DNA of 64,000 nucleotides from Ohtaekwangia sp966211525. Lineage in GTDB: Bacteria; Bacteroidota; Bacteroidia; Cytophagales; Cyclobacteriaceae. The first letter of the stretch is position 1. The number at the start of each line of letters is the position of its first letter. A program made the position numbers and the translations under genes. The notes under the pieces were generated by a model. That model had not been told where the DNA came from. It searched no databases and saw only the letters and a list, made by a program, of their open reading frames with translations. Below are positions 27,827 to 35,820 of the stretch, piece by piece. Location: the NCBI GenBank assembly GCA_966211525.1, contig CBIHOZ010000013.1:1-64000 (forward strand). Direction: 5' to 3'.

Positions 27827-27942
27827 TCTCTGTCTGTAGCTGAATATTCAAATATATACGAATCTGTTGAATTTGCCAGTAGGGAATAAAGCCCAGAAAA
27901 ATCCTTTGTATTTACTTTGTGCAACTCTATTTACCTCCGTGG

Positions 27943-27963
27943 CCTTTGTGCAACTGGATTTAT
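27943..27963. repeat. Intergenic repeat, copy 2
   Basis: Matches the copy at 27340-27360 and is preceded by a second, shorter echo (actttgtgcaactctattta at about 27914-27933). It sits between the TPR gene and the remnant gene at 28069. Confidence 0.5.
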
Positions 27964-28068
27964 AAACAGGCATAATAGAATTGCTATGTTCAGCGGGAAA
28001 TTTCTGATATATTTGTGTTCCCCTCACGATTGGCAAATACAATAGAACACCTAACCACCTGACCTGCA

Positions 28069-28322
28069 ATGAAAGCAGTATTCGTGCTGACATTTTCTCT
28101 TCTTCTTTTACAGAACACTTCATATGGATGTTTTAATGGCGGAACGGTCTGGAGGATGCATTGGTCGTCAGCAGAACGAAGGAACTTACTTCAAAGTCAG
28201 CTAGTGCTATACGCCAACGTGTAGCAGAAGGTAAACCGAAAGCGTATAACCTTGGTGCGATTTTCGGAGTTTTTATAGTTACCGCAGTTGATTTAATCAT
28301 CTACTTGTTAAAAGAGAAGTAA
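28069..28322 (+). pseudogene. Remnant of an exported protein with a C-terminal membrane anchor
   Basis: From ATG 28069 the sequence reads MKAVFVLTFSLLLLQNTSYG then CFNGG, a good signal peptide, and stops at TAG 28222-28224. A second frame, open through the same stretch and ending TAA 28320-28322, reads DALVVSRTKELTSKSASAIR, then QRVAEGKPKAYNLGAIFG and a hydrophobic end VFIVTAVDLIIYLLKEK. The two pieces look like the head and tail of one protein whose middle has been deleted, with a frameshift near 28150. No intact product is encoded. The parent family is not identified. Confidence 0.65.
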
Positions 28323-28342
28323 CAATTTTTAATACAGTATAT

Positions 28343-29059
28343 ATGAAAGTTTATAAAAACAATCTGGAAGGATTTAAGGAAATCAGGACAAAAATGTTGT
28401 TTATAATGATACCGGTGTTATTGATCATGTTAATAGGCGGCTTATGGTCAAACCTCATCGAGATTGGTAATGGTGACATTCATGCTACATCTTTTGTACC
28501 CGCGATACTGATAGTCGGAATATTTGTCTTTACGATTACACGTGGTCTTGCCAAACAACGAAAGATGTTTAAAAGCTATTTGTTAATAATCAAAGATGAT
28601 GTTATTGAACGCGAACAGATAATGACACCAACAATATCATTAACGAAGGATATGATCACGGAGATTGTGAAGCATAAAAACGGAAACATTTTAATAAAAG
28701 GGCAGACCAGGCAAGACGTTATTATCGTGAGCACTCATATAGCCAATCGCGAAGCATTGGAATCTGACCTTCGTTCCTTCATGGAAATAAAGGAGCACCC
28801 AGGCAAAAGTATACTTGAAAAGATAGGGACACTGCTCTTAGCTCCTGCTTTGCTCGGCTTAATGGCAGCAATAATTTTTTCCTCGAACAAATATGTAGTG
28901 CTAATAAGCGCGGTTCTTGTAACAGTTACATTTGCGTGGAGTATATATGAGGTGTACACCAACAAGAATATAGACGACAAAAGCAAGCGAAGCATCTGGG
29001 GTATGGCTATTGCAATATTGGTATTCATTGCAATAGCTTATGTAAAGGTGGTTGGCTAA
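28343..29059 (+). CDS. Membrane protein with four predicted helices and a cytoplasmic beta domain
   Basis: 238 residues. Two membrane helices near the start (about 19-35 and 48-65), a soluble segment of about 90 residues rich in short strands (SYLLIIKDDVIEREQ, MITEIVKHKNGNILIKG, DVIIVSTHI), which resembles a bacterial PH-like domain, and two helices near the end (about 163-200 and 218-236). No family recognised. It is the first of a row of small AT-richer genes and starts 20 nt after the remnant gene. Confidence 0.7.
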   Translation: MKVYKNNLEGFKEIRTKMLFIMIPVLLIMLIGGLWSNLIEIGNGDIHATSFVPAILIVGIFVFTITRGLAKQRKMFKSYLLIIKDDVIEREQIMTPTISLTKDMITEIVKHKNGNILIKGQTRQDVIIVSTHIANREALESDLRSFMEIKEHPGKSILEKIGTLLLAPALLGLMAAIIFSSNKYVVLISAVLVTVTFAWSIYEVYTNKNIDDKSKRSIWGMAIAILVFIAIAYVKVVG

Positions 29060-29084
29060 ATAATAACAGCTTAATGATAGTTTT

Positions 29085-29450
29085 ATGTTAGTACTTGTGA
29101 GTACTGAAACTAAATTCTGGGGCGGGATCGTTCTCCTTCTCATTGCAGCCCTCGGGTATCTTGCTAATAAAGTAACGCGCGGCTATACTATAGGCTACAT
29201 GCAATACAACATCAACGGTAGTGTCAGGTCCGTGCTGATGTTTGTGCAGGGATTTGGTTCATTGATTCTGGCACTTATGCTGCCCAATAATTATTTGAAT
29301 GACATTGATTCGCTTAAGAATCTGTATGAGGAAAACGAACTGTGGGTAGCTGTGTCAATATTTGTGCTGTTGTTTACTTTTATACTCTTGTTTGGGACAC
29401 TATTTACCTTGGTTGTACGATTGACAGGAGCCAGTAAGACCGATTCGTAA
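29085..29450 (+). CDS. Small membrane protein, three predicted helices
   Basis: 121 residues with hydrophobic segments at about 12-27, 50-66 and 87-113. The amphipathic loop LPNNYLNDIDSLKNLYEENE lies between the last two. The start ATG at 29085 is 25 nt after the previous gene, so the two may be co-transcribed. No family recognised. Confidence 0.6.
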   Translation: MLVLVSTETKFWGGIVLLLIAALGYLANKVTRGYTIGYMQYNINGSVRSVLMFVQGFGSLILALMLPNNYLNDIDSLKNLYEENELWVAVSIFVLLFTFILLFGTLFTLVVRLTGASKTDS

Positions 29451-29594
29451 CGATCATGCACATGTATAAGGAAAAATCGAGAGTAAAAATAGCGCACGTA
29501 TTCGTGATAGAGCGGCAGACTCACGTAGTCAGCGTTGGAGCTAAAGGAGTATCATGGTAATTTGTCTACTGTAAAGTAATTTATTGTAGTCGTA

Positions 29595-30050
29595 ATGAGA
29601 GCTGAAACAAAATCGGACAGACTAAAAGACTCAATCTGGGTCATAAGCGTAATCGTATATATAGTATCATTGACACAGACAGCTATAGTATATAACGACT
29701 ATGACGTGCAAAAAACACTTGGCTCTTTCTCAGCGCTATTTATGGGGGCCATCTCGTTCTTGGGCGGAGGCGTGTTGGAATGGTTAATTTGGCTTGCAAA
29801 CCCACTATATATTTTTGCACTGTCTCTTTTCATCGGATTCAATCGTTCCAGCATTTTGATTGCGACAGTTGCATCTGCAATAGCACTATCATTCATAGCC
29901 TGGAATGATATACTCGCTGCAGAGAATGGGAGAAGAGCCGCCATCGTTGGTTTAAGTTCTGGTTATTGGCTTTGGGTGTCAAGTTTGTTGATATTGGCGA
30001 TTGGAAGTATATTTTACTTTCGTAAAACGTTGAAAGTGTCGGTTAAATAA
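29595..30050 (+). CDS. Small membrane protein, four predicted helices
   Basis: 151 residues with hydrophobic stretches at about 15-35, 45-75, 78-105 and 118-142, the last followed by a basic end (YFRKTLKVSVK). No recognised family or catalytic motif. Composition and codon use are like the other accessory membrane genes here. Confidence 0.6.
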   Translation: MRAETKSDRLKDSIWVISVIVYIVSLTQTAIVYNDYDVQKTLGSFSALFMGAISFLGGGVLEWLIWLANPLYIFALSLFIGFNRSSILIATVASAIALSFIAWNDILAAENGRRAAIVGLSSGYWLWVSSLLILAIGSIFYFRKTLKVSVK

Positions 30051-30077
30051 AATAGTAAAAAGTAAATTTATCGAATT

Positions 30078-30728
30078 TTGCAGAGGTTATTGAAATCTAC
30101 GTTATTGAGGATAATAGTGTTTTTGGTATTCTTTTCAGGAATTGAATGTTGTGTTGAGAGAAAGGAAATGCAACCGCCCTTAAAATCTGTAACGATGCCA
30201 GAATCGTCAACTCTGGCGAATGAAGCAAGCTCATCGAGACATAGCGGATTGATATTCGCTAATGACAACGTTCAGATATTTGGTGACACCACTATAAGCA
30301 AAGAGAAATTTCATTCCGTATCAATAAAGTTTGAGCCTTATGTTTCATTCGATGACTTTCTGGTTGATAGTGTTGAAGCAGGAAAGAAGCCACTTGATTT
30401 TTCAACAAACAAAGAGGCTTATCAATTTAGGACACGAATTAGAGATGCTTATAATACAAATACAGCAAATTTTGCCGGGCACTATACCTTTGTGTCATGG
30501 GGATGCGGCTCGCCGTGTCAACAGGCGGCAATAGTGGATCGCAGAACAGGATATATATACAATGCGCCAGCGGCAGCACTTGGCTATGATTTTAGGGTGA
30601 ATAGTAGAATGCTAATAGTCAATGTGCCGGATTCTCTTGGCTTCTATGTCGATTGTATTTATTGCAAACCGCAGATTTATGTTCTGGATGAAGACAGAAA
30701 AAGCTTCGTTGAGAGACGTCCCCGTTGA
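30078..30728 (+). CDS. Exported protein of unknown function with a GHYTFVSWGCGSPCQQ motif
   Basis: 216 residues if translation starts at TTG 30078; no ATG occurs before codon 31, while the TTG start gives a convincing export signal (LLKSTLLRIIVFLVFFSG). The cysteines after the hydrophobic core (IECC) do not form a canonical lipobox. The second half contains NFAGHYTFVSWGCGSPCQQ followed by AAIVDRRTGYIYNAPAAALGY, a motif I recognise from uncharacterised secreted proteins of several phyla. The paired cysteines could form disulphides or bind a ligand. Function unknown. Confidence 0.65.
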   Translation: MQRLLKSTLLRIIVFLVFFSGIECCVERKEMQPPLKSVTMPESSTLANEASSSRHSGLIFANDNVQIFGDTTISKEKFHSVSIKFEPYVSFDDFLVDSVEAGKKPLDFSTNKEAYQFRTRIRDAYNTNTANFAGHYTFVSWGCGSPCQQAAIVDRRTGYIYNAPAAALGYDFRVNSRMLIVNVPDSLGFYVDCIYCKPQIYVLDEDRKSFVERRPR

Positions 30729-31161
30729 CATTATATTGAACATTATTTCGTTGCTGATTGCTAATCATTTGATTATCAGTGGATACTCCAAACGTATCGA
30801 TTAACATGTACAACGTAGTCCTCGCTATATATATTATAGAGTATATAATGTTATCCTAAATCATAGAAAAAATTACTCAGCCTGTTTAAGGTATATAGTA
30901 TCAGGATGACCTGGTAAATAAATTGTCAATTGGGCGATCATTTTAGTATACTGGTCGTCTTTCATACTACCGTTCATCACGTTATTAGGTATTTCATATA
31001 TATTTACCCACATGTTTATTTTACCCTAACCTGATAAACGTTGACCAAAATATGAGTACACTCTACTATCCTTACAGCCATTCCTTTACAGTTAACCTGC
31101 TATTGAATCGCCAGTTGCTATAAATCATCACGCCTTTATTAGTTAATAATAATACACTTCC
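30729..31161. other. 433-base AT-rich gap before the large surface-protein operon
   Basis: Contains an alternating TA run (30827-30849) and a possible gene fragment on the minus strand (30873-31013). It must contain the promoter of the operon starting at 31162, but no clear TTTG/TAnnTTTG pair was found. No RNA gene recognised. Confidence 0.4.
30873..31013 (-). pseudogene. Possible C-terminal gene fragment
   Basis: A 46-codon minus-strand frame reads MWVNIYEIPNNVMNGSMKDD then QYTKMIAQLTIYLPGHPD and TIYLKQAE before TAA. The composition looks like real protein. Upstream, the next frame continues in the same style (HILVNVYQVRVK), which suggests the tail of a gene broken by a frameshift near 31025. 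The ATG gives a 46-residue small protein as the alternative. Confidence 0.3.
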
Positions 31162-34100
31162 ATGTGTTTTAAGAGCCTTTTTGTGCCTATACGGGCACTG
31201 TGTCTAATACTGTTGCCACTGGTTTTCAGTTTGCAAGCGTTTGGTCTCGACAAAGATTCTACATCGGTTAACGCAGGTCAGGGACAACAAGCTGCATCGC
31301 TATACCGGATTTTTCCGGTAGGAACGGGGTATACAGAAAGCAATTTTTCGCTTCAGGCATCCGAAAGTGAACTAACACAAGCTTACCTGGAACAATATAT
31401 AGGTAACGATGGTGAAGCCGCATTTACCCGCGAACAAGCCAAAGCTGCCATCGATAAACTTAATGAACTGGGAACATTCGTAACGTCATTGACAAGCGAC
31501 AAACTGCACGAACTTCCAATAGGCTTCAAGAAAGTCATCAACAGCACTACAATTACCATCGCTATCAGCGAGGTAAAGTTTAAAGCCGGACATGCCGAGT
31601 TCACCGCATTTGCCAAACTCGATATACCACAGGAACCTCATGAACTATATTTCGGTCTCGAAGGCATCAAGCTTACATATGAGGGCGGTATAGTAGGCGA
31701 TGCCAGGCTTGTTCTGCTTGGTGATATACCAATACGCTTCAATGGCGGAGCAAGTGTATTGATTCTCAAAGGAAGCAGCAATACAAAAGTCGCAGCTCCG
31801 GAGTCTAAAACCTATCTCAGTTTTGATTGTAATGGATTCAAGGAAGTAGGGCTTGCTGCTGATATAGAGTTTCCGCGAAGCCTGTTGATACCGGTTGATG
31901 CCAATGGCAAGCGTTACGAGAGTGCAGATAAACGCGTAAAGGGTTCGTTCACAACCGTGGTAACAGACTGGAATGATATACTCGTTGAATTTACCTTGCC
32001 TGATTTTGAAATGCCGCTGATCAAGGATATGCGCTTCAGCATTGAAACAGCGGTTCTTGACTTCAGTGACTTGCGCAATAGCCCTTCCGTTGTTTATCCC
32101 CAAGGTTATGAAGCGGAATACCTGGAAGCAGGTCATACGGAGTTGTGGCGCGGTGTATATGCCAAGAGTGTAAAGATTGTACTGCCGGAAGCATTTGAGG
32201 ATAAGACTAACCCTGATAAAAGAATTTCATTCATCGGGGCAGATATGTTGATTGACAACAACGGCTTGACCGGATCCTTTACCGGAAAGAATTTATTGCC
32301 CATTGAGAAGGGCACTGCATCAGGCTGGAAACTATCAGTCGATGAAATGCAGATCAAGCTGGAAGCGAATAACCTTACTGGTGCATCCTTCAAAGGTATG
32401 CTCGGACTTCCCATTGCCGAGAAAGATACATTTGCCTATGAGGCTGTCATGATGCCTGACGAATACTTGTTGAAAGTAAGCGTACGGAACAAGTTTAGTT
32501 TTTCTGCGCTTAACGCTACCGTTGAGATCGATCCCAATTCATACGTTCAATTGAAACTTACTGATGACAAGTTCAGGCCCGAAGCGATGCTGCACGGTCG
32601 CATGAGTACGAAGGTTTCGAAGAACGAAGACGGTTCAAATGCCATGGGCGAATTTAAAGGTATAGAATTCAAGTCGCTTCACATCATGACCGAAACTCCC
32701 TATATAGAAGTAGAGTACTTCGGGTATAAAGGTGAATTGAAGTTTGCCAACTTCCCGGTGTCCATCAACGATATAGGACTCACAGCACAAAACGGTAAAG
32801 CGAAACTCGGCTTTAACCTCAAGCTCAACCTGATGTCAGGACAATTCGGAGCGACAACGCGTTTGGAAGTAAAAAGTAAATTAGAAAAGCGTGATGATGG
32901 AACACAATCGTGGAAGTACGATGGTATCGGTATAAGTGCGATACAGATCAAGGCAACCATCAGCGGAAGCCTGGAGATAGAAGGAGCGCTGAGTATACTT
33001 GATGATGATCCGATCTACGGAGATGGTATAGCCGGTAGGTTACAGGCTAAATTTATACCGGTAAAAGTAGAAGTAAAGGCGCAAGCCATGTTTGGTTCTA
33101 CAACGTATCGTTATTGGTTTGTAGAAGGTTCTGTTTCGTATGGCGATGGAATACCGGTAGTCGGTCCGTTGCGCATACATGGTTTTGGTGGTGGCGCCTT
33201 CTATCATATGAAGCGTCATCCAAAAGGAGTAGAGGCAGGGTCTCCGTTAACAGTGATGGATTACGTTCCGGATGATAAAGTACATTTCGGCATCAAGGCT
33301 GCTGTACTCTTTAACGTAGCGACACGAAGCGTGGTAGATGGTGAAGCTTCTTTCGAGATAGGATTTACCAAGAGCTTTGGTATAAGCTATATCGGTTTCT
33401 TTGGTGATGCACGATTCATTGGTAAAATCCCGGGCACGGAAAATATTGAAGGCTTCGTTACGGAACAGCAGAGCAACTTTGCGAAGTACGAAGATGCGTT
33501 TGTAAAAGATAACCCGGTACTCGCACAAACATTAGAGACACTCAAGGTAAATGAACCTTCGAATGCTGCAGCTGCTTTACTGGGTGATGCCAAGAAGATG
33601 GGCGAGAGCGGAATGATCTCTGCACATGTAGGGATGATGATGGACTTTGCCAACAAAAGTTTTCACTCAACCTTCGATGTATATGTAAATGTAGCGGGCG
33701 GTTTGTTACGCGGTATAGGAAACAACAACCGTGCTGGCTGGTCGGTAATACACATCGACTCCGACAGCTGGTATATCTATATGGGTACTCCGGTTGATCG
33801 CATGGGTATTCAGTTTGGTATCGGAAGCTTTAGTGTGAAGACCGGTGGTTATTTCATGGCCGGTAGTAAAGTACTCGATTCACCACCGCCTCCAACCATT
33901 ATAGCAGATATGTTAGGTGTTGAGATGGCCAAGCTCGACTATATGCGCGATGCCAATGCGCTGGAAGACGGAAGAGGTTTTGCCTTTGGAACGAACTTCT
34001 CGGTAGACACCGGTGAGATGCGTTCCTTTATACTATACGCGAGCTTCAAGGCAGGTGCAGGGTTCGATATCATGCTGCGCGATTATGGCGATGCACATTG

Positions 34101-35814
34101 CGCAGGACAAACTGAACCGATTGGTATAGGAGGCTGGTATGCCAACGGACAAGCCTATGCCTATATGCAGGGCGAGGTGGGTGTAAAGATCAAGATATTC
34201 GGCATGAACAAAAAGTTCTCCGTGTTGCGCGGAGGTTCTGCCGTACTCCTGCAGGCGCGCCTGCCAAATCCTACCATGTTCAAAGGATACCTCGCAGTGA
34301 AAGTAGATATACTTGGAGGATTGGTTAGCGGTAACTTCCGTTTGAAAGTCTCGTTGGGTAGCGACTGCGAAATTGTAAATGATTCAGGAAGCCCGCTGGC
34401 GTTAAATGTTATTGCTGATCTGAAACCGATCGACAAGGCAAAAGATGTTGATGTATTCGCAGCACCGCAGGCAGCCTTCAACATGCGCATGGAGCACCCG
34501 TTCTATGTGGAAGATGATCAGGGCAGCAAGTCATATAGAATAAAACTCGAAGAATTCACCGTAACAGACAACGGTACGGCTATACCTGGCAAACTGGTAT
34601 GGAACAACAACCGCGACCTCGTTACTTTCTATTCAACCGAAACCCTGCCACCGCACAAAGAACTGAAGGCTGTAGTGAAAGTAAGCTTTGAATTACAGCA
34701 GGGCAGTACCTGGCAGCCGGTATACGAGGAAGGTAAAAAAGCTCTTGAGTTTAAAGAGATAACCTTTACCACGGGCGATGCTCCGGATAATATACCATTG
34801 TCCAATATCGAGTATGCATACCCGGTGGTCGATCAAAAGAATTACTATCGTGATGAAAGCAGGGAAGGGTATATCCAGTTAAAGCGCGGCCAGTCTTATC
34901 TCTTCTCGGATGCATGGCGTTATGAGATCGGCACCGGTAAATCCGGGCAAGCAGCCAAGAAGCAGGAGGTAGTATATAACGCTGCTGAAAAACGTATTGA
35001 CTTTACACTTGATGCACTTGATCTGAATGCTGCCTATACAATCGGTATGCTGGCGACACCGCGTGATGCCTCATCAGCGCAGCAGGGAGCCGTGGAGCAG
35101 GTGATCCGGAATGATGCAGGTGATCTCACTGTTCGCCAAAACCAGGCATCAGACGTGCAGCAAACCGAGCTGGGTAAAAGTCTGATTGAATATACATTCC
35201 ATACCAGCAGACACGCACTATATAGTGACAAGATCAAGAGTATAACGATCGTACAACCGTTGATCGGAAAGATCTCTTCGGATGTGATCAGCCTGCAACC
35301 ACAAGTGGCGAACTATGAAGGATTTGATATACCGGAGCTGATCGGTACACAATATAGCGGTCGTCAGCCTTTGTCAACCGTAGCAGCGCTTCCGGAGGAT
35401 GCTTACTACAAACAAGATATATACCCGTTGTTATACCGCGAGTACCCGGTAGCGAACGAGATCAGGTTGCACCGCGATACAGCAGCACTTGGATTCTACC
35501 CCGCACGGGCGTTGCCGATCATGTCGCTATACCAGATGCAGGCCGAACTTTCGGAGCCGGGTGGCATTACCACCACACGTGTTCCCTATATATATAATCT
35601 GCCGGATGTATATCACCAGGATTTCATCGATCTGCAAACACAGGTAGTGAATACATTCCTGGGTACGGAACAACAGAACCGGTATGCTGCCATTATCATG
35701 GGCGGCTATCCGATGATCCGTGCCGGCAATTACCCGGTGAAGTTCCAATATATACTTCCGAATGGAAAACGCGGTTCTTCAGCCATATTCATTTATACTA
35801 ATCCGATCCGATAA
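31162..35814 (+). CDS. Giant secreted beta-rich protein, first gene of the toxin-like surface locus
   Basis: 1550 residues. The signal peptide is MCFKSLFVPIRALCLILLPL followed by VFSLQAFG. The body consists of long beta-rich stretches (for example FEVKLEFT-like alternations, GSVSYGDGIPVVGPLRIHGF then GGGAFYHM at about 670-695, and DFEMPLIKDMRF) without Ig, PKD or catalytic motifs I can name. The region about 950-1010 (GTNFSVDTGEMRSFILYASF) resembles strands of a large beta-solenoid or barrel. The C-terminal 150 residues are a separate module ending AIFIYTNPIR; it has no YPNP-type T9SS sorting domain. The next gene starts 6 nt after it, so it opens an eight-gene run. Function unknown; a structural or carrier role is inferred. 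Confidence 0.85.
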   Translation: MCFKSLFVPIRALCLILLPLVFSLQAFGLDKDSTSVNAGQGQQAASLYRIFPVGTGYTESNFSLQASESELTQAYLEQYIGNDGEAAFTREQAKAAIDKLNELGTFVTSLTSDKLHELPIGFKKVINSTTITIAISEVKFKAGHAEFTAFAKLDIPQEPHELYFGLEGIKLTYEGGIVGDARLVLLGDIPIRFNGGASVLILKGSSNTKVAAPESKTYLSFDCNGFKEVGLAADIEFPRSLLIPVDANGKRYESADKRVKGSFTTVVTDWNDILVEFTLPDFEMPLIKDMRFSIETAVLDFSDLRNSPSVVYPQGYEAEYLEAGHTELWRGVYAKSVKIVLPEAFEDKTNPDKRISFIGADMLIDNNGLTGSFTGKNLLPIEKGTASGWKLSVDEMQIKLEANNLTGASFKGMLGLPIAEKDTFAYEAVMMPDEYLLKVSVRNKFSFSALNATVEIDPNSYVQLKLTDDKFRPEAMLHGRMSTKVSKNEDGSNAMGEFKGIEFKSLHIMTETPYIEVEYFGYKGELKFANFPVSINDIGLTAQNGKAKLGFNLKLNLMSGQFGATTRLEVKSKLEKRDDGTQSWKYDGIGISAIQIKATISGSLEIEGALSILDDDPIYGDGIAGRLQAKFIPVKVEVKAQAMFGSTTYRYWFVEGSVSYGDGIPVVGPLRIHGFGGGAFYHMKRHPKGVEAGSPLTVMDYVPDDKVHFGIKAAVLFNVATRSVVDGEASFEIGFTKSFGISYIGFFGDARFIGKIPGTENIEGFVTEQQSNFAKYEDAFVKDNPVLAQTLETLKVNEPSNAAAALLGDAKKMGESGMISAHVGMMMDFANKSFHSTFDVYVNVAGGLLRGIGNNNRAGWSVIHIDSDSWYIYMGTPVDRMGIQFGIGSFSVKTGGYFMAGSKVLDSPPPPTIIADMLGVEMAKLDYMRDANALEDGRGFAFGTNFSVDTGEMRSFILYASFKAGAGFDIMLRDYGDAHCAGQTEPIGIGGWYANGQAYAYMQGEVGVKIKIFGMNKKFSVLRGGSAVLLQARLPNPTMFKGYLAVKVDILGGLVSGNFRLKVSLGSDCEIVNDSGSPLALNVIADLKPIDKAKDVDVFAAPQAAFNMRMEHPFYVEDDQGSKSYRIKLEEFTVTDNGTAIPGKLVWNNNRDLVTFYSTETLPPHKELKAVVKVSFELQQGSTWQPVYEEGKKALEFKEITFTTGDAPDNIPLSNIEYAYPVVDQKNYYRDESREGYIQLKRGQSYLFSDAWRYEIGTGKSGQAAKKQEVVYNAAEKRIDFTLDALDLNAAYTIGMLATPRDASSAQQGAVEQVIRNDAGDLTVRQNQASDVQQTELGKSLIEYTFHTSRHALYSDKIKSITIVQPLIGKISSDVISLQPQVANYEGFDIPELIGTQYSGRQPLSTVAALPEDAYYKQDIYPLLYREYPVANEIRLHRDTAALGFYPARALPIMSLYQMQAELSEPGGITTTRVPYIYNLPDVYHQDFIDLQTQVVNTFLGTEQQNRYAAIIMGGYPMIRAGNYPVKFQYILPNGKRGSSAIFIYTNPIR

Positions 35815-35820
35815 GACATC

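Noticed and set aside
27848..28123. 91-codon minus-strand frame between the TPR gene and the remnant gene
   Set aside because: No domain or leader; it covers the intergenic repeat copy, so it is best explained as chance.
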